Positions 1 to 10,375 of a stretch of DNA of 64,000 nt are shown one piece after another. Below the pieces are notes generated by a model, which worked only from the letters and a program-made list of their open reading frames with translations, ran no database searches and was not told where the DNA came from. This DNA is from Magnetococcales bacterium (GTDB lineage Bacteria > Pseudomonadota > Magnetococcia > Magnetococcales > Magnetaquicoccaceae). The stretch is taken from contig JADGAZ010000001.1 of the NCBI GenBank assembly GCA_015231755.1, forward strand, positions 62,001 to 126,000. Direction: 5' to 3'. Every line of letters begins with the position of its first letter. Position 1 is the first letter of the stretch. The translations under genes were made by a program, and so were the position numbers.

Positions 1-1730
1 CGGAGGCCGGATGGAACCGGTTTGGCGGGGAGGTTGGCAGGCTTGCTGGAGAGTTCCTCCTTTTCGCCGCCGTCGCCGGGGGGGATGATGGCGGCGGTGT
101 GGCGGGCCGCTGATGGCAGGGGCGGTGGTGGTGGAGGGGGCGGTGGGAGTCGCGGGGGATCCCGGGGTTTGGCGGACTCTTCCGCATCGCCAGCCCCATC
201 CGGGCCGGAGGTCGGACGGGAGGTCTTGTTGGCGGCCAGTGGGAGCGGGGTTGCGGGAGGGGTGGCTTTTTTGGCTTCGGTCCCGGCAGCCGGTTCGCTA
301 GGCATGTCGACGGGTTGGGTTTCGGGAGCCGGAGCGGGAGCGTTGGCGCTCGCGGTTTTGGCAGTCTGATAGCGCTTGCGAAAGGCTTCGGGATCCGTCA
401 CCGGCGACCGGTTTCCCGGCAGCGGCGCCTCTGGGGAGGGCTTGGCCAGGGCGGCCAGCCCGGGTTCCGCCCGCTCGGGAATCGGTTGGGGCAAGGGGGT
501 GTCGGAAGCCCGATTCGGCAAACTCGGCTCCCAGTAGCGTTTTTTGGGAGCCGGGGAGCGGTCGTCGGTTTTTTCCTCCGGGGATTTGGCATCCTTGGGG
601 GGAGTGGGTTTGTCGGTTTTTTCGGTTTTGTCGGGTTTGGTCCCGGAACCGGGGGTTTCCGGCTGGACAATTCGGATGTAGGCGGAGCCTTCTCCGGAAT
701 CCCCTTTTTTGGCCACCGGTTTTTCGGACGGTTGCGAGGGAGAATCGAACAGGCCTGCCAGATATCCCGTGCCCGACACAAAAACCACACTGCCGGCCAG
801 CAGGGCGACCCGGGTTTTGACGGGCAGGGTGGCCAGAAACGATCCCCGTTCCATGGGTTTGCCCATGGTCATGGCCAGCCGCACCATGGAGCGGGTGACC
901 ACTTTGGCGTTGCGTTGCCGCACCAGGGGCAGGACCCGTCTGAGGAGCAGATCGATCTTGAGTGGAATCCCCAGGGAATAGGCGTAGATTTCCATCCAGC
1001 CGAACCAGGAGACCCGCACCGGCCATCCCATGGACTTGTCCAGTTGAAAGGCCAGATAATCCCAGACCTCCCCCCGGGTCAGGGGGGTCACTTCGCAGCT
1101 GCCGACGATTTTGTCCGCCAGGTTGCGACCGGTTTCCGATTCCAGCAGGGAACGCAGTTCGGGTTGCCCGGACAGCAGCAACTGTACCGGTTTGATGCCC
1201 TCGGAGACGAAGCGGGCCATCATGTCCAGCCACGCCAGGGTTTCGGGGTTGAGCAGATGGGCCTGATCCACCACCAGCACCAGTTTGCGACCCATGGCGA
1301 CCCGTTCTTCCATGGCATCCACCAGATCCTGCAAGGTCAGGGAGGGGTGATCCTCCTGAAAATCCGCCAGGGTCGGGACATCCGGGGCATGGGGATCCAC
1401 CGGGGAGAGGGAACCGGATTCCCCTTTGACCAGTGTGGTAGCGGCGATGAGTTGTTGCAGGAATTCGGAGTCGGGCAGATCGGCGGATTGCACCATCGCC
1501 AGATCCCGGTTGTCCGGGATCATGCCGGGCAGTCGCTTGAGCAGGGAGCTTTTGCCGCTCCCTTCCACGCCTGTGAGGAGGATTACCCCTTCGGCCCGGA
1601 GCAGAGCGGCACGCAGCACACGCCAAATGGCGGCATGGCTTTTGGCGGAGAAAAATTGTGGACGGCGACCCGACTGCCGTTGGTCGGCAGAGCGGGAGGG
1701 CGCGGGAGTCGCTGGTCTGACCGCTTCCAT
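1..1730 (-). CDS. ExeA/DamX-like AAA+ ATPase with membrane anchor (partial, C-terminus off the left edge)
   Basis: The reading frame is open from ATG at 1730 to the left edge, about 576 codons. Near residue 50 there is a P-loop GVEGSGKS, and further on a Walker B LVLVVDQAH. The fold order matches the ExeA/GspA-type ATPases, which use ATP hydrolysis at the inner membrane for secretin or cell-envelope assembly. A single hydrophobic segment (around VALLAGSVVFVSGTGYLAG) follows the ATPase, then a long Pro/Lys/Glu-rich and presumably periplasmic tail containing a run of nine prolines near 130-160. The C-terminal domain (SPOR as in Vibrio-type DamX, or peptidoglycan-binding as in GspA) would lie outside the window, so the exact family is undecided. 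No strong ribosome binding site is seen at the chosen ATG. Confidence 0.75.
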   Translation of the reverse strand, partial: MEAVRPATPAPSRSADQRQSGRRPQFFSAKSHAAIWRVLRAALLRAEGVILLTGVEGSGKSSLLKRLPGMIPDNRDLAMVQSADLPDSEFLQQLIAATTLVKGESGSLSPVDPHAPDVPTLADFQEDHPSLTLQDLVDAMEERVAMGRKLVLVVDQAHLLNPETLAWLDMMARFVSEGIKPVQLLLSGQPELRSLLESETGRNLADKIVGSCEVTPLTRGEVWDYLAFQLDKSMGWPVRVSWFGWMEIYAYSLGIPLKIDLLLRRVLPLVRQRNAKVVTRSMVRLAMTMGKPMERGSFLATLPVKTRVALLAGSVVFVSGTGYLAGLFDSPSQPSEKPVAKKGDSGEGSAYIRIVQPETPGSGTKPDKTEKTDKPTPPKDAKSPEEKTDDRSPAPKKRYWEPSLPNRASDTPLPQPIPERAEPGLAALAKPSPEAPLPGNRSPVTDPEAFRKRYQTAKTASANAPAPAPETQPVDMPSEPAAGTEAKKATPPATPLPLAANKTSRPTSGPDGAGDAEESAKPRDPPRLPPPPPPPPPLPSAARHTAAIIPPGDGGEKEELSSKPANLPAKPVPSGL

Positions 1731-1837
1731 GAGTTTTTTCTGTCGATGCCGATCATTGATCCTGGGTGGATACCATTCAACGCGGGCATCATAACAGAAC
1801 CTGTCCGTTCAAGACAGTCAGAAAAGTGTATCGCTGC

Positions 1838-2215
1838 TCACGCGGCTGCCAAAGTATTTTCGTTTACGGGCAGGCTGTCGAGCAGTCCGGTGAGTTCGCC
1901 GACGGCCATGCCGATGGGAGAGCCGGCCACGTCGGCCCGTTCTTGTAATTCCTGAAAGAATCCACGTACATACCGCAGTCTTCTCGCGGGAATGTGTTGC
2001 AGATCCTCTTCCCAGCGGGTCAACAGGGAGATCCATCCCTGTACCGAAAGGGTTCCCGGAGGGGTGCCGATCATCTGGGCATCCCGCACCAGGGAGTGGC
2101 GCAAGGATTCGATCAGGGGGCGGGCGCAGTCGAGGCGCTCTTTTTCGAGATCCCGTTCCAGCTGCATGAGCGTGATCATGATCTCGGCCTGGGTCACGGA
2201 GTGTCGGGTTTGCAT
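1838..2215 (-). CDS. hypothetical protein, 125 aa, mostly helical
   Basis: I do not recognise this protein. The ATG at 2215 has a good ribosome binding site (GGAAGG, six bases upstream), so I prefer it to the in-frame upstream start at 2239. The sequence is charged and Leu-rich, predicted helical and soluble, with no signal peptide, no cysteines and no membrane segment. It lies about 110 bases upstream of the ExeA/DamX-like gene on the same strand and just downstream of another small unknown gene, so the three may be co-transcribed. The function is unknown; the regular spacing and codon use suggest a real gene. Confidence 0.6.
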   Translation of the reverse strand: MQTRHSVTQAEIMITLMQLERDLEKERLDCARPLIESLRHSLVRDAQMIGTPPGTLSVQGWISLLTRWEEDLQHIPARRLRYVRGFFQELQERADVAGSPIGMAVGELTGLLDSLPVNENTLAAA

Positions 2216-2251
2216 GGTGATTCCTTCCATCCAAAGCAAGGTATGGGTTTT

Positions 2252-2701
2252 TTAACGACGGGGTTCTTCGCCCCGTTCATCGGGGTGTGCAGAGGCCGGG
2301 GCCGGATCCGCGAGCGGATGGGCGGCACGGGCGTAAATCCGGAACGCTGCGTTGCCGGCCATGGACGATCGGACACGGGGCAGGGCAACGGTTGGCGCCA
2401 TCAGGGTCCACGGCTCCGGTTCGGAGTCCAGAGCGGTCAACGCCGTCTCGCCGGATTCCGACGGGGCGGAGGTTTGTCCGTTCAAGGCGGCCAACTCCGC
2501 CGGGGAGCCGTTCATGAGGGCGGAGGGGCGTTCCTCCGACTCCGCCGGATCCTGCCGGGGGTTGACCGGGGATAAAAAATCACGAAAATGAATCCGTGCC
2601 TCACCGGATTTTCCGGTTTCCGCATCACCGCTGGTGGAGAGTCGTGTGGCATCCCGCCCCCAGGCGCGTGGTTGAACGGATGGCAACATGGACTCACTCA
2701 T
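2252..2701 (-). CDS. hypothetical protein, 149 aa, low complexity
   Basis: I do not recognise this protein. I take ATG 2701 (MSESMLPSVQ), preceded by AGAGAGAG as a possible ribosome binding site, rather than the much longer frame that begins at 2866 and would reach into the ilvE upstream region. The product is rich in Ala, Ser, Pro and Glu, looks disordered, and has no membrane segment or recognisable motif. It is followed after 36 bases by another small gene on the same strand. Reality is supported mainly by position and the ribosome binding site; a spurious open frame in high-GC DNA cannot be excluded. Confidence 0.45.
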   Translation of the reverse strand: MSESMLPSVQPRAWGRDATRLSTSGDAETGKSGEARIHFRDFLSPVNPRQDPAESEERPSALMNGSPAELAALNGQTSAPSESGETALTALDSEPEPWTLMAPTVALPRVRSSMAGNAAFRIYARAAHPLADPAPASAHPDERGEEPRR

Positions 2702-2873
2702 GGACTCTCTCTTTCGGGCTGACGGTCTGGAAAACAGGGCCGGGAGCGAAATTCCCGAGTTGCTGATAGTTAAAAAGCAACATTGATGCCAATCTATGTG
2801 CGCCACCTTCTTGTCAAGTGGATGAAATTCCTTCGCGCCGTGCTTTTGTCCGCTCCCGCAATCCAAAGCGATG

Positions 2874-2882
2874 TGCTAGAAT
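2874..2882 (+). promoter_or_regulatory. extended -10 promoter candidate for ilvE
   Basis: TGC followed by TAGAAT (2877-2882) forms an extended -10 element; no good -35 is visible. Transcription would start near 2889 and leave a leader of about 60 bases before the preferred ilvE start at 2951. An ATG at 2891 would then be nearly leaderless, which argues against using it. Confidence 0.35.
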
Positions 2883-2950
2883 CCCTCACCATGGGTTTTT
2901 TAAAATGGCATTACCCTTTCCATCACAACCCCGAGACAACGAGCACGCTC

Positions 2951-3868
2951 ATGCACGATAAAGACGGAAAAATCTGGCTGGATGGACAACTCACCGAGTG
3001 GCGGGAGGCCAAGGTCCATGTCCTGACCCATACCCTGCATTATGGTCTCGGTGTCTTCGAGGGCATCCGTTGTTACCAGACCGACTCGGGACCGGCGGTT
3101 TTCCGGCTCGCCGAACATATTCATCGTCTGTTCGGCTCGGCCCATGTGTTGGGCATGACCATTCCTTATACCCGCGAAGCGCTTTCCGCCGCCTGTCTGG
3201 CGGTGCTCAAGGCCAATGGCCTGCAATCCGGCTATATCCGTCCGTTGGTTTTTTACGGCGCGGAGAGCATGGGACTCAATCCGGCCAAGTGTCATGTCCA
3301 TGCCACCGTGGCCGCCTGGGAGTGGGGAGCCTATCTGGGAGAAGAGGGTATGGAACACGGCATCCGTGTCAAAACCTCTTCGTATACCCGTCACCATCCC
3401 AACATCACCATGACCCGCGCCAAAGGGGTAGGCAACTATCCCAACTCCATCCTGGCCAAGTCCGAAGCCATCGCCTGTGGATTCGACGAGGCCTTGCTGC
3501 TGGATCCGGAAGGGTTCGTCTCCGAAGGCTCGGGGGAGAACATCTTCATCTTGAAAAAAGGTCGTCTGATCACCCCGCCCCTGGATTCCGCCCTGGATGG
3601 CATCACCCGGGATACGGTGATCACCCTGGCCGCCGAGATGAACCTGCCGGTGATCGAGCAACGTTTTCCCAGAGATGAGGTGGTTTTGGCCGATGAGGCA
3701 TTTTTTACCGGAACGGCGGCGGAAATCACCCCGATCCGGGAGCTGGATGGCCGCAAGATTGGCGTGGGTCACGCCGGTCCGGTCACCAAGGAGATCCAGA
3801 AACGGTTTTTCGATGTGGTGCAAGGACGCCATCCCGGACATCTGGGCTGGCTGACACGGGTGGAGTGA
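2951..3868 (+). CDS. ilvE: branched-chain amino acid aminotransferase
   Basis: A PLP-dependent fold-type IV transaminase that interconverts leucine, isoleucine and valine with their 2-oxo acids, using 2-oxoglutarate/glutamate. The start (HDKDGKIWLDGQLTEWREAK) matches the usual family N-terminus and gives 305 aa, the normal length. The characteristic THTLHYGLGVFEGIRCY segment is near residue 25-40, the PLP lysine lies in VGNYPNSILAKSEA, and the ESGEN-like EGSGENIF loop follows. The open frame extends upstream to 2783, but that part has no family similarity. ettA begins seven bases after the stop, so the two are probably co-transcribed. Confidence 0.93.
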   Translation: MHDKDGKIWLDGQLTEWREAKVHVLTHTLHYGLGVFEGIRCYQTDSGPAVFRLAEHIHRLFGSAHVLGMTIPYTREALSAACLAVLKANGLQSGYIRPLVFYGAESMGLNPAKCHVHATVAAWEWGAYLGEEGMEHGIRVKTSSYTRHHPNITMTRAKGVGNYPNSILAKSEAIACGFDEALLLDPEGFVSEGSGENIFILKKGRLITPPLDSALDGITRDTVITLAAEMNLPVIEQRFPRDEVVLADEAFFTGTAAEITPIRELDGRKIGVGHAGPVTKEIQKRFFDVVQGRHPGHLGWLTRVE

Positions 3869-3875
3869 CGCAAAC

Positions 3876-5549
<1,674 letters not shown>

Positions 5550-5560
5550 TCCGTCACGCG

Positions 5561-5619
5561 GGTTTTCCAGGGGGAGTCGTTTCCCTGGAAAACCTGTTGT
5601 GAAGCTGGATTTTTTTTTT
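5561..5619 (+). terminator. terminator after ettA
   Basis: A perfect 12-bp inverted repeat, GGTTTTCCAGGG (5561-5572) and its complement (5583-5594), has a ten-base loop. A run of ten T follows at 5610-5619, a few bases further downstream than is ideal. It lies between the convergent genes ettA and tlyA and could serve either. Confidence 0.65.
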
Positions 5620-5645
5620 CGTGGATCAATCGGGTCGATGCGATT

Positions 5646-6389
5646 TCAATCGTGACAAGATGGTTTGCGGAAACAATACAGAAATTCCCGATTGCCCGCC
5701 GGGCCGAGAATGGGTGAGGGGAGGGTGTGGATGGTGGTCAGGCCCAGTTTTTCCCCCACGGCCAACGCTTGATCGATGGCCTGCTGGTGGTGTCGGGGGT
5801 CGGTGACCACGCCCCCTTTGGGGATCTGTTCCCGGGGGAGTTCAAATTGGGGTTTGACCAAAGCCACCCCCACGCCCCCGTCCCGCAGACAGGCCACCGC
5901 CGGAGGCAGCGCCAGGGTCAACGCGATGAAACTGATGTCGGTGGTGAGAAAATCCACCGGTTCGGGCAGATCCTTGGGTTGCAGATGACGGATGTTGCAG
6001 CGGTCCATGACCACCACCCGGGGATCCTGCAATAACTTCCAGGCCAGTTGACCATAGCCCACGTCCAGGGCGAAGACCCGCGCCGCGCCACGGGACAGCA
6101 ACAGATCGGTGAATCCCCCGGTGGAAGCCCCCACATCCAGACAGATCAGACCGGTGACATCCAGTCCGCATCCGTCCAGGGCCGCTTCCAGCTTGAGCGC
6201 CCCGCGGGAGACCCAGGGCAGGGGCGGATCCTTGAGGCGGATCGGCGCGTCATCCGCAATCAGGCTGCCGGGCTTGAGGCTGGGCCGGTCGCAGACCAGT
6301 ACCTTGCCGGTCATGATCAATCCCCGGGCGGTGGCTTCGTCGGGAACCAGTCCCCGGGCGATCAGCAGACGATCCAACCGTTGGGCCAT
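5646..6389 (-). CDS. tlyA: TlyA-family S4/FtsJ-like rRNA 2'-O-methyltransferase
   Basis: 247 aa with an N-terminal S4 RNA-binding domain (about residues 3-60, RLDRLLIARGLV...AR...G) and a C-terminal Rossmann-like FtsJ methyltransferase domain with the SAM loop LDVGASTGGFTD near residue 85. TlyA proteins 2'-O-methylate cytidines in 16S and 23S rRNA; some homologues have been described as haemolysins. It is the last gene of the xseB-ispA-dxs-tlyA run, 21 bases after dxs, an arrangement found in many bacteria. Length and motifs are normal. Confidence 0.93.
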   Translation of the reverse strand: MAQRLDRLLIARGLVPDEATARGLIMTGKVLVCDRPSLKPGSLIADDAPIRLKDPPLPWVSRGALKLEAALDGCGLDVTGLICLDVGASTGGFTDLLLSRGAARVFALDVGYGQLAWKLLQDPRVVVMDRCNIRHLQPKDLPEPVDFLTTDISFIALTLALPPAVACLRDGGVGVALVKPQFELPREQIPKGGVVTDPRHHQQAIDQALAVGEKLGLTTIHTLPSPILGPAGNREFLYCFRKPSCHD

Positions 6390-6410
6390 GGCTGGCCGCC
6401 TCCGTGGGGA

Positions 6411-8282
6411 CTATCGGGACAACAGTTTTTTGACACGTTGCACCAGACCCTCCACGTTCAGTTCCAACTCGGCCCGCAGTTCCGCCTGGGTGCCGTGGGG
6501 AATGAACCGGTCCGGCAGACCCCAGTTGCGGATCTTCAATCCGGTGTCCAGCAGGCCATCTTCCGCCAGAAATTCCAGCACCGCCGCGCCGAATCCCCCC
6601 AAGGTGGTGTTTTCCTCCAAGGTGACCAGGGCCTGGCTTTGGGCGGCGTGGCGCAACAGGGCCGTATCCAACGGTTTGACGAAACGGGCGTCGAACACTC
6701 CGGCCTGGATGCCTTCTTGTTCCAGTTGCAAGGCGGCCTGCAACGCCACATGCACCGGTTGGCCCACAGCCACCAAAGCCACGTCACCGCCTTCCCGCAG
6801 GGTGCGTCCCACCCCCACGGACAGGGTCCGGATCGGTTCGGGGGGGAGGTTCATGGCCGTGCCGCGGGGATAGCGCAACGCCACCGGTTTGCCCAGGGCA
6901 ATGGCGGTGGCGAGCATGTGGCGCAGTTCGTTTTCGTCCGCCGGGGCCATGATCACCAGTTCGGGAATGGCCCGCAGAAAGGTCAGGTCATAGGCTCCGG
7001 TATGGGTGGGACCGTCGGCCCCCACCAGTCCGGCCCGATCCAGGGCGAATACCACCGGCAGCTTTTGCAGCACCACGTCGTGAATCAGTTGATCATAGGC
7101 CCGTTGCAAAAAGGTCGAGTAGATCGCCACCACCGGGATGTAACCCTCGCAGGCCAGACCGGCGGCGAAGGTGACCGCGTGCTGTTCGGCGATGCCCACG
7201 TCGAAGAAGCGATCCGGGAACTGCTCGCTGAAATCGTTGAGTCCGGTCCCTTCCGGCATGGCGGCGGTGATGGCCATGATTTTGGGATTTTTCCGGCCCA
7301 ACTCCACCAGGGTTTCGGAGAAGACCTGGGTGTAAGAGGGGGTCACATCCCGGGCGGGCATCACCCCTTGGCGACGGTCGAAGGGGTTGACCCCGTGATA
7401 GGTGCAGGGATTGTTTTCCGCGGGGGTGAACCCTTTGCCTTTTTTGGTCACCACATGCACCAGGATCGGTCCCGGCAACTGCCGCACGTTGCGCAAGGTG
7501 GGCAGCAACTGGTTGAAATCATGGCCGTCGATGGGGCCGAAGTAATCGAAACCCAACTCCTCGAACAAGGTGCCCGGGGTGAGCATGCCTTTGACATGTT
7601 CTTCGGCCTTGCGGGCCGCGTCCAGCAGTGGTGGGGAGATGCGACCCAGCATCCGTCCGGTTCCCCCCTTGATGCGGGTGTACATCTGTCCGCTCATGAT
7701 GCGGCTCAGATAGGCGGAAAAAGCCCCCACATTGGCCGAAATCGACATGTCGTTGTCGTTGAGGATCACGATCAGATTGACCTGCTTTTGATACTCGCCG
7801 CCATTGTTGAGAGCCTCGAACACCATGCCCGCCGTCATGGCCCCATCGCCGATGACCGCGATGGCGTGACGCTTGTTGCCCTGGTGACGGCTGGCCATGG
7901 CCATGCCCAGCGCCGCCGAGATGGACGTGGAGGAGTGTCCGGCCCCGAAGGGATCATAGGGGCTTTCCGTGCGGTTGGTGAATCCGGAAAGTCCATGGCG
8001 TTGCCGCAGGGTGGCCATGCGTTCCCGTCGTCCGGTGAGGATCTTGTGGGGATAGGATTGATGGCCCACATCCCAGATGAGTCGATCTTCCGGAGTGTCG
8101 AAGATGTAATGCAGGGCGATGGTGAGTTCCACCACTCCGAGGCTGGCTCCGAGATGGCCTCCGGTCTTGGAGACGGTCTCGATGGTGAAGTCGCGCAATT
8201 CGTCCGCCAACTGGCGCAACGCCGATTCCGGGAGGTTGCGCAGTTGACGGGGTTCTTGAATGGATTGCAGCAATGGATGCAT
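6411..8282 (-). CDS. dxs: 1-deoxy-D-xylulose-5-phosphate synthase
   Basis: A thiamine diphosphate enzyme that condenses pyruvate and glyceraldehyde 3-phosphate in the first step of the MEP isoprenoid pathway. I chose ATG 8282 (MHPLLQSIQEP), giving 623 aa, the usual length; the open frame extends upstream but there overlaps ispA and has no family similarity. Seen: GGHLGASLGVVELTIALHY near residue 45, ThDP motif GDGAMTAGMVFEALNN near 150, and GIAEQHAVTFAAGLA in the transketolase-like central domain. It follows ispA by 14 bases, so the genes for isoprenoid precursor supply and prenyl chain elongation are together. Confidence 0.96.
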   Translation of the reverse strand: MHPLLQSIQEPRQLRNLPESALRQLADELRDFTIETVSKTGGHLGASLGVVELTIALHYIFDTPEDRLIWDVGHQSYPHKILTGRRERMATLRQRHGLSGFTNRTESPYDPFGAGHSSTSISAALGMAMASRHQGNKRHAIAVIGDGAMTAGMVFEALNNGGEYQKQVNLIVILNDNDMSISANVGAFSAYLSRIMSGQMYTRIKGGTGRMLGRISPPLLDAARKAEEHVKGMLTPGTLFEELGFDYFGPIDGHDFNQLLPTLRNVRQLPGPILVHVVTKKGKGFTPAENNPCTYHGVNPFDRRQGVMPARDVTPSYTQVFSETLVELGRKNPKIMAITAAMPEGTGLNDFSEQFPDRFFDVGIAEQHAVTFAAGLACEGYIPVVAIYSTFLQRAYDQLIHDVVLQKLPVVFALDRAGLVGADGPTHTGAYDLTFLRAIPELVIMAPADENELRHMLATAIALGKPVALRYPRGTAMNLPPEPIRTLSVGVGRTLREGGDVALVAVGQPVHVALQAALQLEQEGIQAGVFDARFVKPLDTALLRHAAQSQALVTLEENTTLGGFGAAVLEFLAEDGLLDTGLKIRNWGLPDRFIPHGTQAELRAELELNVEGLVQRVKKLLSR

Positions 8283-8296
8283 GAATCGCTCGTTTG

Positions 8297-9193
8297 TCAG
8301 TGGGTCCGGTCCAGCAGGAGGGTGACCAGGGCACGCAACGGATCGGCTGCCGAGGAAAAGGGTGAAAGAGCCTCCAGGGCTGCGTTCACCATGTTTTGCG
8401 CCTCTTGTCGGGCCTGGGTGATGCCCATCAGGGCTGGATAGGACGCCTTGTTGTGTTTCTGGTCGTTGCCGGGTTGTTTGCCCATGATCAGGGGATCCCC
8501 CACCACATCCAGGATGTCGTCGGTGATCTGAAAGGCCAGTCCGAAGGCCTCGCCGAAGCGGTTGAGACGGCGGACCTGGTTTTCGTCGCCGCCGCCGAGC
8601 CGGGCACCGATCAGACAACAGGACCGCAGCAGGGCGCCGGTCTTGTGAATGTGGATGTTTTGCAGTTCCGCCAGGGTGGTTTCCTGGTCTTCGGCCTGGA
8701 TGTCGAGCATCTGCCCGCCCACCATGCCATGAATGCCCGCATCCCGGGCCAATTGGGCGATCATGGCCAATACCGCCCCATCGTTTTGTCCGGGGACCGG
8801 GGTGGCGGCCAACTCGAAGGCCAAAGTCAGCAGGGCGTCTCCGGCCAGAATCGCCGTGGCCTCGTCGAATGCCTTGTGGCAGGTGGGCACCCCTCGGCGC
8901 AGGTCATCGTCGTCCATGGCGGGCAGATCGTCATGGATCAAAGAGTAGGTGTGGATGCACTCCAGGGCGCAGGCCATGGGCAGCAGAGGCCCGATGCTTC
9001 CCCCCACGGCTTCGGCTGCGGCCAGCACCAGAATCGGTCGCAACCGTTTGCCTCCACCCCCCAACAGGCTGTGGCGGATCGCGGCGTTGAGCCGTTGCGG
9101 CGGGCGACTGGCGGACGGGACATGAGCATCCAGATGTTTTTCCACCAGCAGTTTGCGGTCATCCAGATAGTGTTGCAGTTCCAGGGGGGTCAT
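8297..9193 (-). CDS. ispA: short-chain polyprenyl (farnesyl/geranylgeranyl) diphosphate synthase
   Basis: A trans-isoprenyl diphosphate synthase of 298 aa. It adds isopentenyl diphosphate to allylic diphosphates to supply quinone, hopanoid and undecaprenyl synthesis. The first aspartate-rich motif is DDLPAMDDDDLRRG and the second is QITDDILDVVGD; GGKRLRP marks the substrate-binding start. I chose ATG 9193, which overlaps the xseB stop as ATGA and shows translational coupling; the longer open frame to 9271 runs through xseB. The IspA assignment rests on context and size; geranylgeranyl product specificity is possible. Confidence 0.93.
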   Translation of the reverse strand: MTPLELQHYLDDRKLLVEKHLDAHVPSASRPPQRLNAAIRHSLLGGGGKRLRPILVLAAAEAVGGSIGPLLPMACALECIHTYSLIHDDLPAMDDDDLRRGVPTCHKAFDEATAILAGDALLTLAFELAATPVPGQNDGAVLAMIAQLARDAGIHGMVGGQMLDIQAEDQETTLAELQNIHIHKTGALLRSCCLIGARLGGGDENQVRRLNRFGEAFGLAFQITDDILDVVGDPLIMGKQPGNDQKHNKASYPALMGITQARQEAQNMVNAALEALSPFSSAADPLRALVTLLLDRTH

Positions 9194-9408
9194 CACTGGC
9201 CCAACCCCTGGCCGGGATTGCCCAGCAACTCTTCGATCCGTTTTTCGGCAGCGTCCAGACGCAACTGGCAATGCCGGGAGAGATTCATGCCCTCTTCAAA
9301 GGCGGTCAATCCTTCTTCCAGGGGAAGATCCCCTTTTTCCAGGCGGGAGACCACCTCTTCCAGACGGCTTAAGGATCGCTCGAAATCGAGTGATGTCATC
9401 GTGTTCAT
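9193..9408 (-). CDS. xseB: exodeoxyribonuclease VII small subunit
   Basis: 71 aa. XseB packs against the XseA large subunit to form ExoVII, which degrades single-stranded DNA to oligonucleotides. The sequence FERSLSRLEEVVSRLEKGDL followed by LPLEEGLTAFEEGM is the family hallmark. It is separated from xseA (10376-11722) only by the M23 peptidase gene. Its stop overlaps the ispA start by four bases, and a sigma70-like promoter lies 51 bases upstream. A second in-frame ATG at 9399 is also possible as the start. Confidence 0.93.
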   Translation of the reverse strand: MNTMTSLDFERSLSRLEEVVSRLEKGDLPLEEGLTAFEEGMNLSRHCQLRLDAAEKRIEELLGNPGQGLGQ

Positions 9409-9458
9409 GCGTGTTTCCCCCCGCGCTCCATCCGGATCGGATCCCTATAAATAAAGAA

Positions 9459-9487
9459 AGTATAACATCGCGGGTGTCCGGAATCAA
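9459..9487 (-). promoter_or_regulatory. sigma70-type promoter for xseB-ispA-dxs-tlyA
   Basis: On the minus strand TTGATT and TATACT are separated by exactly 17 bases, the best sigma70 match I found in the window. It starts just downstream of the M23 peptidase stop and points at xseB, so this four-gene block can be transcribed independently of xseA and the genes above it. Confidence 0.65.
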
Positions 9488-9499
9488 TCGCCGTGATGG

Positions 9500-10375
9500 T
9501 CATTCGGCGACTGGATGTCCATGGCGGATGCCCGGCAGTCCCATGGGATCCACCCGGTCGCCCCGTACCAGCACCCCCCAATGGAGATGGGGACCGGTGG
9601 CCCGACCGGTCATGCCGACGGTTCCCAGAGTGGCGCCCGCCTCCACCCAATCCCCTTCTTTGACCTGCATGTGTTCCAGATGGGCATACAGGGAGACCAC
9701 CCCATGGCCGTGATGCACCACCAGGGTGTTGCCGGTGAAGAAATAGTCCCGACCCGCCAAAACCACGGTGCCGGGAGCGATGGTGGTCACCGGGGTGCCG
9801 GCGGCAGCGGCGATGTCCACCCCGTTGTGGCGTTTGCGCGGCTGACCGTTGAGAACCCGGCGACTGCCGAATACCCCGGAAAAGCGTCCCAGAACCGGTT
9901 GCTTGAATCCATGCTCGAAACCGGTGCGTCCTTCCCGGACTTTCAGGGCGGCGGCGATGGTTTCGGTTTCTCGGGTGGCGCGGGTCATGTCGGGCTGATC
10001 CAGATCGACCTTTTTCTTGGGCAGGTCGATGCGTTCTTCCTTGTAGGCGCGTTTGGGAATGGTCAAGGTGCGGGTCAGGGTTTCGGGAGGGGCGCCCGTG
10101 GGGGTGATCACCACCTGAAGCGTGATCCGTTCCGGTTGTTTTTCCATGTCCACAGCGACCATGGCCTGTCCCTGGGGGGTGATCGGGAACGGTTGCCGGT
10201 CCAGCGAGCCGCTCAGTTTGGCTCCTTGCGGGAAACCTTTCACGGTCAACAACACCGCCATGCCCGGCTGCAGATCACCGGACAACTCCAGCGTGGCGGC
10301 GGAGACCGCAACAGGACACAGCGTCCACCACATCAGAGCGCACAACAGCGGGAAACGCATGCGAAGAATCAGCAT
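9500..10375 (-). CDS. M23 family peptidoglycan metallopeptidase (LytM domain)
   Basis: 291 aa with an N-terminal signal peptide (hydrophobic through about residue 26, cleavage after VSAA), an intermediate beta-rich region, and a C-terminal LytM/M23 domain from about residue 170. The zinc-site motifs HNGVDIA (HxxxD) and HLHWG (HxH) are both present, so it should be an active endopeptidase cutting peptide crosslinks of peptidoglycan in the periplasm, not an EnvC-like degenerate activator. Its ATG directly abuts the TAA of xseA, so it is co-translated with it. The exact crosslink cut cannot be told. Confidence 0.9.
   Translation of the reverse strand: MLILRMRFPLLCALMWWTLCPVAVSAATLELSGDLQPGMAVLLTVKGFPQGAKLSGSLDRQPFPITPQGQAMVAVDMEKQPERITLQVVITPTGAPPETLTRTLTIPKRAYKEERIDLPKKKVDLDQPDMTRATRETETIAAALKVREGRTGFEHGFKQPVLGRFSGVFGSRRVLNGQPRKRHNGVDIAAAAGTPVTTIAPGTVVLAGRDYFFTGNTLVVHHGHGVVSLYAHLEHMQVKEGDWVEAGATLGTVGMTGRATGPHLHWGVLVRGDRVDPMGLPGIRHGHPVAE

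Noticed and set aside
298-1626. 442-codon minus-strand frame
   Set aside because: The true ExeA/DamX-like frame is a neighbouring phase with a P-loop, Walker B and membrane helix; it was not listed as an ORF because it runs off the left edge.
6048-8441. 797-codon plus-strand frame over dxs and tlyA
   Set aside because: dxs and tlyA on the minus strand have complete motifs; this frame has none.
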